6,146 nt of DNA from Bacteroidales bacterium (GCA_007130555.1 SLSH01000095.1:1-6146), one strand, 5' to 3'; positions 1 through 6,146 are shown, counted from the first letter of the stretch. The notes: generated by a model not told the origin, from the letters alone. Numbers and translations are program-made.

Positions 1-30
1 AAAATAATATTTATCAATCTATATTATTTT
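1..30. terminator. AT-only 10-bp inverted repeat with adjacent T-run, possible terminator
   Basis: AAAATAATAT (1-10) and ATATTATTTT (21-30) are perfectly complementary around a 10-base loop. On the plus strand a run of eight T follows at about 34-41, which would suit a transcript entering from the left. On the minus strand it lies 114 bases after the RND stop and ends in TATTATTTT at the window edge. The stem has no G-C pair and may continue outside the window. It could serve as a weak bidirectional terminator between convergent genes. Confidence 0.28.
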
Positions 31-95
31 AACATTTTTTTTAATTTAGTTGTTTTTTTAGGTTTTTTGAGCCTTATTTTTACAAATTATATAAA

Positions 96-110
96 AATAT
101 TTTCAATATT
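96..110 (-). terminator. Weak AT-only hairpin downstream of the RND gene, possible terminator
   Basis: On the minus strand AATATT-GAA-AATATT forms a 6-bp stem with a 3-base loop, starting 34 bases after the RND stop. It is followed by TTTAT. The stem contains no G-C pair, so it would be a feeble intrinsic terminator, and such hairpins arise often by chance in DNA this AT-rich. Position is the main argument for it. Confidence 0.22.
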
Positions 111-143
111 ATTCCAATTATAATCAGGATTTAATGTAAATTT

Positions 144-3100
144 TCATCTTGCTTTTTTCTTATATGCCATATAAAACATCTGCGGTAATACAGTTATTGC
201 CAATATCATACAAATTATCAGTCCTCCTACAATCATAATTGCAATTGGTTTTTGTATTTCCGAGCCCATTCCGGTTGAAATTGCAGCTGGCAATAATCCT
301 GCAGCTCCCATTAAAGCAATCATAAGTATTGGGCGCACTTTTTCTTTAACTGCAATGTAAACTGAATCTTTAAGGCTTAGTTTTTTTTGCAGATTATCTT
401 TCATGGCGGTTATAAGCACAAGACTAAAAATTGTATTTACACCAAACAGAATAATAAAGCCAATTCCTGCCGATATTCCGAAAACTGTTCCCGTAACCAG
501 CAGGGATATAAATCCACCGATAAATGCAAAAGGCATTGTATAAACTGCAATAAGTGTATCACGCATATTTCCGAAATTCATATACAATAAAAACATTATT
601 AACAATAAGCATGCAGGGACTATCATTGCCAATTGTCTTGAAGCCCTTTCTTTACTTTCAAATTCCCCTGCCCACTCCATACGATATGCGTGAGGTAATC
701 TTACTTTTTCATTTACTAATAATTGCGCTTCTCTGATTGTACTTCCCAGGTCGCGTCCTACGACAGAAAATCCAATTGCAATGTATCTTGAATTTCCTTG
801 ACGATAAATGAATGCAGGACCGGTAAGGACATCAATATCTGCAATTTCGTATAACGGCACTTTTGCACCGCTTAAAGTAGGAATAAGAATATTGGCAATA
901 TCTTCCTTTGTTGCTCTGTATTCTTCCTTAAAGCGAATTCTGATATCAAAGAATCTTTCGTCTTCATAAAAATGAGAAGCAGCTTTCCCACCTATTGCCA
1001 TTTCAATAATTGTTTGTGCATCAATCATTGATACTCCGTATCTTGCCATTCTTTTTTCGCATAAATCAATTCTTAATTCAGGCAAACCTATATTTTTATA
1101 AACATTCAAATCATCAATTCCTCGAACTTCTCCAAGTACTTCTGCAACATTTTCTGCCAGTTTTTCAAGTTTAAACAAATCGTTTCCGTATATATTTACA
1201 ACAAGAGAACTTTTAACTCCAGCAACATATTCTTCCACATTATCCATTATCGGTTGGCTGAAAGCAAAAGTTATACCCGGAAATTTTGTAAGTATCTGCC
1301 TCATTTCTGCAATTAATTCATCTTTGGAAATTCGTCTTTCCCATTCTTTTTCGGGATATAGTTCAATATGAAATTCAATATTAAAAAAACCTGTCGGGTC
1401 GGTTCCATCATTAGGACGACCTGTTTGTGTAAGAACAAAACGCACTTCATCAAATTCACCGATTTTTTCTTTAATATTTTTTGTCAGCTTTACGGATTCT
1501 TTAAGACTTACACTATTGGGTAAAGTTGCCCTGACATATACGGCTCCCTCGTTAAGTTGAGGAATAAACTCACTTCCGTAATATGTAAAAGCGGTAACAA
1601 GTCCAAAAGTTAAAACAACAAAACTTCCTATGATTATTTTTTTGCGAACAAAGCTGAAATGAAAAATTTTAAACATCAAATCATTAAGGAATAATGTAAT
1701 TTTATTTTTGTTATCCCTGATATTTGCTTTTAACATTACTTTACATAATGCCGGCACAAAAGTAAAACTTAAAATCAAAGCTCCAAGCATTGCATATCCC
1801 AGTGTAAATGCAAGAGGAGAAAACATTTTGCCTTCTACTTTCTGAAAAGAAAAAATTGGAATTAAGGCAACTATAAGTATAATTTGTGCAATAAAAACAT
1901 ATTTAACCACTTTTTTCGAGCTGTTTTTTATAAGTCCGCTTTTTGAAATTTTATTAAATCTTACCATACCCAGTTCTTTGGCTCTTTTATCCATGTCAAC
2001 AAATATTCTTTCAACAATAATCACGCATCCTTTAAGCAGTAATCCGAAATCTATTGCTCCCATTGAAATCAGGTTAGCGGGTAAATTTTGTATCCGCAAC
2101 ATAATCAAAGCAAACAAAAATGCCAGCGGGATTACGACAGAAATAATTAAACTCACACGCCAGTTATATAAGAATATAAAAACAATCAAAGACACAAGCA
2201 ACATTCCCTCTATAAGATTTACAGATACTGTTCTTACTGTTGCATTTACCAGTTCGGTTCTGTCGTGGAACGGATATATTTCCACACCTTCTGGTAACAG
2301 GTTTTCATTTATATAATCAATTCTTTTTTTCAGGTCGGTTATTACAATACTTGGATTTTCGCCTCTGAGCATTATAACAATTCCCTGAACCAAGTCCTCG
2401 TAATCATCCAGCCCCACCTGTCCCAGTCTGGGTTTGGCAGAAACATTAACTTCGGCAACGTGTTTTACAAGAACGGGAACTCCGTCAATATTTGCAATAA
2501 GTACATCCTCTATTTCTTCTATACTTTCAAGCAGTCCTACTCCCCTGACAACATAAGCTTGTGAACCTTTTTCGATAATATCCCCGCCAACATTAATATT
2601 ACTATTTGCTATTGCTTCGTAAACATCAATAGGAGAAATATCATATTGAGAAAGTTCAACAGGATTTACCTGAACTTCGTAAATTTTTTCTTCTCCACCG
2701 AAACTCACAATTTCAGCTACACCCGGAACCGACAAAAGTTCTCTTTCTATTACCCATTTCTGTAAAGCTGTTGCTTCTTTGATCGGAATATCCGGGGCTT
2801 TAATAACATATCTAAAAATTTCTCCGGTTGCACCATAAGGAGGTTCTATTTCTGCATCTGTGCCTTCGGGTAGGTCTATACCCTGAAGTCTGTTTGCGGC
2901 ATATTGCTGTGCATAAAAATCGTCCACTCCGTCTTCAAATAAAACAGTTACAACAGATAGCCCGAATAATGAAATTGAACGTACATCTAATTTTCTGGGA
3001 ATAGTGTTCATCTCTTTCATTACAGGTAGAGTTACAAATTTCTCTACTTCTTCGGCACTTCTGCCGGACCAATGTGTAATAATTCTTGCTCTTGTACTTG

Positions 3101-3236
3101 TAACATCAGGGAAAGCCTCTATCGGCGTATTAAAATATGCAATTATTCCGAAAACGACCAATAGAAATGTCATAAAGAAAACAAGAATATGATTTCTCAA
3201 CGAAAAAGCTACAATATTTTCAACAAAATTTTGCAT
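144..3236 (-). CDS. CusA/CzcA-family heavy-metal efflux RND transporter (inner-membrane pump subunit)
   Basis: This is the proton-driven inner-membrane subunit of a tripartite efflux pump, 1030 residues, the usual size for the family. It has the RND layout: TM1 at about 14-35, a first periplasmic domain at about 36-335, TM2-TM6 at about 337-503, TM7 at about 533-552, a second periplasmic domain at about 553-865, and TM8-TM12 at about 867-1024. Family landmarks include EIEPPYGATGEIFRYV (130-145), GRPNDGTDPTGFFN (606-619), GRDLGS (827-832) and the TM11 segment VRPILM with R968. The TM4 signature reads DFGLLLKGCVIIVER (396-410). D396 and E409 match CzcA Asp402 and Glu415, but the Asp408 position is K402. 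The three CusA methionine ligands do not align with Met here. The ATG lies 5 bases after the adaptor stop with no clear Shine-Dalgarno, so translational coupling is likely. Family assignment is secure; the substrate is unknown, probably a divalent metal cation. Confidence 0.96.
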   Translation of the reverse strand: MQNFVENIVAFSLRNHILVFFMTFLLVVFGIIAYFNTPIEAFPDVTSTRARIITHWSGRSAEEVEKFVTLPVMKEMNTIPRKLDVRSISLFGLSVVTVLFEDGVDDFYAQQYAANRLQGIDLPEGTDAEIEPPYGATGEIFRYVIKAPDIPIKEATALQKWVIERELLSVPGVAEIVSFGGEEKIYEVQVNPVELSQYDISPIDVYEAIANSNINVGGDIIEKGSQAYVVRGVGLLESIEEIEDVLIANIDGVPVLVKHVAEVNVSAKPRLGQVGLDDYEDLVQGIVIMLRGENPSIVITDLKKRIDYINENLLPEGVEIYPFHDRTELVNATVRTVSVNLIEGMLLVSLIVFIFLYNWRVSLIISVVIPLAFLFALIMLRIQNLPANLISMGAIDFGLLLKGCVIIVERIFVDMDKRAKELGMVRFNKISKSGLIKNSSKKVVKYVFIAQIILIVALIPIFSFQKVEGKMFSPLAFTLGYAMLGALILSFTFVPALCKVMLKANIRDNKNKITLFLNDLMFKIFHFSFVRKKIIIGSFVVLTFGLVTAFTYYGSEFIPQLNEGAVYVRATLPNSVSLKESVKLTKNIKEKIGEFDEVRFVLTQTGRPNDGTDPTGFFNIEFHIELYPEKEWERRISKDELIAEMRQILTKFPGITFAFSQPIMDNVEEYVAGVKSSLVVNIYGNDLFKLEKLAENVAEVLGEVRGIDDLNVYKNIGLPELRIDLCEKRMARYGVSMIDAQTIIEMAIGGKAASHFYEDERFFDIRIRFKEEYRATKEDIANILIPTLSGAKVPLYEIADIDVLTGPAFIYRQGNSRYIAIGFSVVGRDLGSTIREAQLLVNEKVRLPHAYRMEWAGEFESKERASRQLAMIVPACLLLIMFLLYMNFGNMRDTLIAVYTMPFAFIGGFISLLVTGTVFGISAGIGFIILFGVNTIFSLVLITAMKDNLQKKLSLKDSVYIAVKEKVRPILMIALMGAAGLLPAAISTGMGSEIQKPIAIMIVGGLIICMILAITVLPQMFYMAYKKKAR

Positions 3237-3241
3237 AAAAA

Positions 3242-4324
3242 TTACATTACTTCATGAAATAAATACAAAGCGTTTTCAACAACAATTTTTTCACCTTTTT
3301 CCACACCTGATTTCAAATATATTCGGTCTGATTTTTTTACCAGTTTTTCAATTTTTCTAACTTCAAAATTACATTCATCATCATATACAATAACATGCTT
3401 TTGATTATTTTCAAAAACCACTGCTTTTACAGGCACATAAATAGCTTTATTTTTTTTATTTTCTTTATGAATAAATATATCCACAAACATCTCGGGTTTT
3501 AACAGCAATTCTTTATTTGATAAAGAAATTATTGCCTGTAAAACTCTTCTGTTTGCATCAAATATATTGGAAACATGAGTTATATTTCCTGTAAAAACCG
3601 TATCCCTGTATGCAGTAGTATATACTCTTGCTTTCATACCTGTTCTAATATTTGCAATTAATCCTGAATAAATATTTGCTATAACCCAAACTTCATCAAG
3701 ATTTGAAACAGTAAAAATAGGTTCGCTTTCGGGATAAATCTGCATACCTACACTCATATTATTATCTACAATATTTCCGCTGGCAGGAGCTTTTAATCTG
3801 AATCTGCCTGTATTTACATTACCTCCGTAAAGCTCCATTTTAGATTCATATTTTATAATTTCATTTTTTATCATTTCTCTTTCTTTTTCTGCTTCAAACA
3901 AATCTCTTGAAGAAGCAAATCCGTCATTAAACTGTCTTTTAACAATTTTATAATTTCTGTTTAATATTTCCAATTGTGATTTTGCAATTTTAAGACTGTT
4001 TGAAATATCCAGTAGCTCACTGCTTTGTATTTCAGCAAGAGTTTGCCCTTTATTTACGTAATCTCCAAGTGTAAAGTTCATATTTACAACAACACCACTG
4101 ATTAGTGGTACGTAACGAACAACATTATTAGCATTGTATGATACTTTACCCGGCACTCTTATAATATCCTCAACATAATCATAATCTGCAGTGTGGAAAG
4201 TCAGAGATTTGACGAACTCTTCTGCAAGACAATCCGAATCTTCAATAACCGTAACTTCTGTGCACGAAAAAGAAAAGAAAAAAATCAAAACTACTGTCAA
4301 AATATTTATTGCTTTATTTTTCAT
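3242..4324 (-). CDS. RND efflux periplasmic adaptor (membrane-fusion protein, HlyD/CzcB-like), probable lipoprotein
   Basis: This adaptor of 360 residues would link the RND pump to the outer-membrane channel. The N-terminus is a hydrophobic signal followed by SFSC, so C21 is the likely lipidated cysteine. This is a relaxed lipobox, and anchoring in the inner membrane is inferred. Domains in order: first half of the lipoyl-like barrel-sandwich at about 71-100 (ISGVV...LGDYVNKGQTLAEI), a short alpha-helical hairpin at about 101-168, second lipoyl half at about 174-206 (LKAPASGNIVDNNMSVG), beta-barrel at about 208-288, and membrane-proximal domain at about 295-358. No N-terminal or C-terminal metal-binding extension and no His- or Met-rich stretch is visible, unlike some CzcB/CusB proteins. 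It starts 12 bases after the channel gene. A GGAG sequence sits about 17 bases before the ATG, too far for a normal ribosome binding site. General family assignment is firm, substrate specificity is not. Confidence 0.95.
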   Translation of the reverse strand: MKNKAINILTVVLIFFFSFSCTEVTVIEDSDCLAEEFVKSLTFHTADYDYVEDIIRVPGKVSYNANNVVRYVPLISGVVVNMNFTLGDYVNKGQTLAEIQSSELLDISNSLKIAKSQLEILNRNYKIVKRQFNDGFASSRDLFEAEKEREMIKNEIIKYESKMELYGGNVNTGRFRLKAPASGNIVDNNMSVGMQIYPESEPIFTVSNLDEVWVIANIYSGLIANIRTGMKARVYTTAYRDTVFTGNITHVSNIFDANRRVLQAIISLSNKELLLKPEMFVDIFIHKENKKNKAIYVPVKAVVFENNQKHVIVYDDECNFEVRKIEKLVKKSDRIYLKSGVEKGEKIVVENALYLFHEVM

Positions 4325-4336
4325 CTGTCAATATTT

Positions 4337-5629
4337 TTATTCTCCGATTAGATATATCATTTTATTATAAGCTTTTGTCAAAGATTTTTTTGCACTTCTG
4401 TAATTTTTATTTACATCTCTGTAAGCATCAAAAAAGTCTAAGTACTCCAACATTCCTACAGTTCTGTCGGCATAATATTCATTCATTTTTTCCATTAAAT
4501 CTTCAAAATCGTCAATAATATTTTTATCAATACTGCTGTACAATTTATTTGCAAAAATCAGTTTTTGCCATGCTCCGAAAGTTTTATTTTCAATTTTATG
4601 TCTTGTATTCTGCAATAAAATTTCATTTTGCTTAACCTCAATTTGTGCTATCTGAATATTTCCCTGATTTCTGTTAAAAACGGGTATATCCATTGACAGT
4701 CCAAATCCTATAAAGTCAAGCAAAAAATTGTCTCTTGCATAACCTACATTCAAAGCTAAATCCGGATATACCAGAGCTCTTTCGTATTTTAGTAAATTTT
4801 GATAATAATCAATATTCAAATCTGCAATTTTCATCTGCGGATTATTTTGCATTGCTCTGTTAAGAATTGCATCAATATTATCAGATAATAAAATATTTAC
4901 ACGTTCTTCTATGTTATCTTCGGGTATTAATTTTATGTAATTATTGTATGGTACAACCAGTAAAATTCTTAATTGTGCCTGTAAATCAATAATATCAGCT
5001 CTTAATTCCATCAATTCCATATCAATCTCGTTAAGCAGAGAAAAGAGTCTGTAATATTCAACTTTTGGTATGTCATTTGATTCGTACCAGCCGCGTGCAG
5101 AATTTACAAGTATTTTAATTTTGTTTTTTTGAGTTTGCAATAAATTGTAACTGTTTTCCATATAAACCATTTCGGCAATATTATCATACAGTTCGTTTTT
5201 TAAGTTCAGTGCAATTAAATCAAAATATTCTTCCGTGATTTCCTTTTTAACTTGCTCTACAACAATAAGTTTATTTCTTTTTCCTGCAATAAGAATAAGC
5301 TGCTCTAATTGTACTGCAAACTGACGATTTTTTCCGAATTCATCACCAAAAATTGGCGGCAATTCATCTCCCAAACTAAGCTGATGCTCTGTAGCCCAAA
5401 AATTTACTTCCCCGATTTCGAGACTAGGATTTTCCCATAACTTTGCCTGTCTTATAACTGCATCTGCAATATCAATTTTAAGACTTTCGGCTAATAAAAT
5501 AAGGTTGTTTTCCACAAACATCCTGTATGCCTCTTGCTCGGTAATAAAAATTGTATCGCGGTTAAAATTGTGTTCTGTCGCAAAAGAAATTTTTATTGAT
5601 AATAAAAAAATTATGAAATATTTTATCAT
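4337..5629 (-). CDS. Outer-membrane efflux channel, TolC/CzcC-like (OEP family)
   Basis: This is the outer-membrane and periplasmic tunnel subunit of the pump, 430 residues, typical of the CzcC branch. A Sec signal peptide spans about residues 1-17, with likely cleavage after SFA. Two OEP repeats follow at about 28-225 and 250-428. Recognisable pieces are NPSLEIGEVNF (67-77), the strand-to-helix segment QLEQLILIAGKRNK (107-120), NPQM (263-266) and YPDLALNVGYARD (288-300). SMDIPVFNRNQGNIQIAQ (312-329) is the CzcC-like turn into the second helix pair. Long amphipathic helices dominate and no cysteine is seen. The ATG at 5629 is preferred because an in-frame TAA sits five codons upstream (5645-5647) and the signal peptide begins directly at this Met. 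It is the first gene of the operon, 12 bases before the adaptor gene. No Shine-Dalgarno is visible; the upstream bases are A/T only. A palindromic motif lies 25-37 bases before the start. Confidence 0.94.
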   Translation of the reverse strand: MIKYFIIFLLSIKISFATEHNFNRDTIFITEQEAYRMFVENNLILLAESLKIDIADAVIRQAKLWENPSLEIGEVNFWATEHQLSLGDELPPIFGDEFGKNRQFAVQLEQLILIAGKRNKLIVVEQVKKEITEEYFDLIALNLKNELYDNIAEMVYMENSYNLLQTQKNKIKILVNSARGWYESNDIPKVEYYRLFSLLNEIDMELMELRADIIDLQAQLRILLVVPYNNYIKLIPEDNIEERVNILLSDNIDAILNRAMQNNPQMKIADLNIDYYQNLLKYERALVYPDLALNVGYARDNFLLDFIGFGLSMDIPVFNRNQGNIQIAQIEVKQNEILLQNTRHKIENKTFGAWQKLIFANKLYSSIDKNIIDDFEDLMEKMNEYYADRTVGMLEYLDFFDAYRDVNKNYRSAKKSLTKAYNKMIYLIGE

Positions 5630-5652
5630 TTTAACTAAAATAATTTAATTCC

Positions 5653-5669
5653 CAGTATTTTATACTCCC
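5653..5669 (-). promoter_or_regulatory. Palindromic motif copy 1, candidate operator just upstream of the efflux operon
   Basis: Read on the minus strand this is GGGAGTATAAAATACTG. Its core AGTAT-3-ATACT is a perfect inverted repeat (5654-5666). It lies 25-37 bases before the channel gene start and includes a TATAAAAT stretch. A second copy with the same core and the same flanking bases is at 5922-5938, matching at 15 of 17 positions. The symmetry and position suit a dimeric repressor or activator site. The regulator is not in the window and the function is inferred. Confidence 0.4.
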
Positions 5670-5727
5670 TCAAAAAAACCAACTTTTTGCCAAATAAGAA
5701 TTATCCGACATTATTTTTTAAATAACA

Positions 5728-5735
5728 CAAACATA
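5728..5735 (-). promoter_or_regulatory. Possible Bacteroidota-type -7 promoter element for the efflux operon
   Basis: The minus strand reads TATGTTTG, an exact match to the Bacteroidota -7 consensus TAnnTTTG. It would put transcription start about 90 bases before the channel gene. The -33 region, expected near 5755-5762, holds only a T-rich stretch (TTTTTTACATT) and no clear TTTG. Half of the promoter signature is therefore missing. Palindromic motif copy 1 would lie downstream of this start, a reasonable place for repression. Confidence 0.27.
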
Positions 5736-5775
5736 ACGCTTATTACTAAAATTTAATGTAAAAAACACTTAATAT

Positions 5776-5882
5776 AATGTTAAAAGTGAGGATTTGTAAC
5801 AATTATTACCACTTCTAAGTGCGGAGCTTTTAGTTTCTATCTATCAAGTTGAGTACGCAAGCGTGGTATAGCTTTTAACATT
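5776..5882. repeat. Intergenic inverted-repeat element with nested palindromes (possible MITE-like element or structured RNA)
   Basis: The ends form a perfect 11-bp inverted repeat: AATGTTAAAAG at 5776-5786 and CTTTTAACATT at 5872-5882. Inside are TACCAC (5807-5812) pairing with GTGGTA (5863-5868), a tight hairpin CACTT-CT-AAGTG (5810-5821), a near-palindrome GTAACAATTATTAC (5796-5809) and a short ACGC-AA-GCGT hairpin. The interior is less AT-rich than its surroundings. Stops break up the reading frames inspected on the minus strand, so coding is unlikely. No clear target-site duplication flanks the repeat. It could be a small non-autonomous mobile element, a dispersed intergenic repeat, or an RNA fold; the sequence alone does not decide. 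Confidence 0.4.
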
Positions 5883-5921
5883 GCATAAAATCCATTATTT
5901 TTTTCTGTGTGTCATCAGGTA

Positions 5922-5938
5922 CAGTATGTAATACTCCC
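5922..5938 (-). promoter_or_regulatory. Palindromic motif copy 2, candidate distal operator
   Basis: On the minus strand this is GGGAGTATTACATACTG, with the same AGTAT-3-ATACT core and the same GGG and G flanks as the copy at 5653-5669, in the same orientation. It overlaps a second small symmetric sequence on the plus strand, TACA-GTA-TGTA (5920-5930). The copy is about 295 bases before the channel gene. It could be an upstream operator, a site for a gene beyond the right edge, or part of a repeated element. Only the sequence match is directly seen. Confidence 0.33.
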
Positions 5939-6025
5939 CAATATTTATAACACTAATTTTAAATCTTTAATTATAAATTAAATAAAAACATTATTAATAT
6001 TATCAAAACTGAATGGAAGAGAGAA

Positions 6026-6095
6026 CCGCTACCGCAAAATTTCAAATCTTGTGGTTTGAATCTCAAAACCACACAGTCTTGCGGTATCGTCGCGG
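6026..6095. repeat. Nested double-stem palindrome, candidate dispersed repeat or structured element
   Basis: Three stems nest here. The outermost is CCGC (6026-6029) with GCGG (6092-6095), separated from the next stem by a 5-base bulge on the right side only. Next is a perfect 8-bp stem, TACCGCAA (6030-6037) with TTGCGGTA (6079-6086). The inner perfect 8-bp stem is TGTGGTTT (6050-6057) with AAACCACA (6066-6073), loop of 8. The GC-containing stems stand out in an AT-rich spacer. No T-run follows on either strand, so a simple terminator is unlikely. A 27-codon ATG frame on the minus strand (6112-6029) runs through the structure; its coding potential is doubtful. The arrangement resembles small palindromic intergenic repeats. 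Confidence 0.38.
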
Positions 6096-6146
6096 CAAAA
6101 AAGTTTTGTCATGTACTAAAAGAATTTTTATCTTATTTTTTTAGTT

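Larger units (their letters stand above)
5630..6146. other. Gene-poor region upstream of the operon, without a convincing protein gene
   Basis: About 517 bases separate the channel gene from the right edge. I see no long reading frame, no tRNA or rRNA, and no regulator gene on either strand. The region contains the two palindromic motif copies, a possible -7 element, the 11-bp inverted-repeat element and the nested double stem, each listed separately. The rest (about 5690-5775 and 5940-6010) is plain AT-rich spacer. Any divergent gene or metal-responsive regulator would lie beyond the window. Confidence 0.7.

Noticed and set aside
387..736. Short plus-strand open frames at 387-590 and 554-736 opposite the pump gene
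   Set aside because: Both lie wholly inside the strongly supported RND gene on the other strand, have no recognisable domain, and have compositions expected of antisense frames.
1978..2316. 112-codon plus-strand frame opposite TM2-TM4 of the pump
   Set aside because: It is antisense to the most conserved membrane segment of the RND protein, with no start signal or family resemblance.
3004..3192. 62-codon plus-strand frame opposite the pump N-terminus
   Set aside because: It lies entirely inside the RND gene on the other strand and has no recognisable domain or start signal.
3617..3626. AGTATATACT palindrome inside the adaptor gene, similar to the upstream motif
   Set aside because: It lacks the 3-base spacer and the GGG flank, and it lies within coding sequence, so it is not counted as a third operator copy.
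4309..4518. 69-codon plus-strand frame over the channel/adaptor junction
   Set aside because: Shadow of the channel gene's C-terminal coding region; no domain or signal.
5751..5762. ATTTAATGTAAA shared with 129-140 at the other end of the operon
   Set aside because: A 12-base low-complexity match in AT-rich DNA is likely coincidental; flanking bases do not extend it meaningfully.
5966..5982. TTTAATT-ATA-AATTAAA inverted repeat
   Set aside because: It contains only A and T in a very AT-rich spacer, where such symmetry is expected by chance; no T-run or gene context supports a function.
6026..6095. Possible tRNA (T-arm-like GGTTTGAATC and CCGC/GCGG ends)
   Set aside because: The acceptor would be only 4 bp, the T-stem does not pair at the right place, and no anticodon arm can be laid out.

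Overview
The window carries one complete three-gene operon, read right to left on the minus strand. It encodes a tripartite heavy-metal-type efflux pump in CzcCBA gene order: an outer-membrane TolC/CzcC-type channel (5629-4337), a membrane-fusion (periplasmic adaptor) lipoprotein (4324-3242), and a CusA/CzcA-family RND inner-membrane transporter (3236-144). The gaps are 12 and 5 bases, so the three are almost certainly co-transcribed. Together they would form a continuous conduit from inner membrane and periplasm to the outside.

The base composition is strongly AT-rich, and none of the three starts has a good Shine-Dalgarno sequence. The adaptor looks like a lipoprotein, and a box resembling the Bacteroidota -7 element (TAnnTTTG) lies upstream. 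All of this fits a Bacteroidota genome, but nothing in the window proves the lineage. No metal-sensing regulator is encoded here, and the substrate cannot be read off with certainty. The methionine ligands of the Cu/Ag pump CusA appear to be absent, which favours a CzcA-like (divalent cation) or unknown substrate.

The most notable protein feature is in transmembrane helix 4 of the RND subunit. The CzcA-type signature DFGxxxDGAxxxxEN is mostly kept, but its second aspartate (CzcA Asp408, CusA Asp405, part of the proton relay) is a lysine, K402. The motif ends in ER instead of EN. The pump may therefore couple to protons differently.

Layout: 1-143 is a non-coding AT-rich tail after the RND stop, with two weak AT-only hairpins. 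144-5629 is the operon. 5630-6146 (about 517 bases) has no convincing gene but is rich in symmetry. It holds two copies of a near-identical palindromic motif (GGGAGTATnnnATACTG on the minus strand), one of them just before the channel gene. Between the copies is an 11-bp inverted repeat enclosing further small palindromes (5776-5882). Near the right edge is a nested, GC-containing double stem (6026-6095). These look like operator sites and small dispersed or structured elements, and they are the parts of the window least explained by known features.
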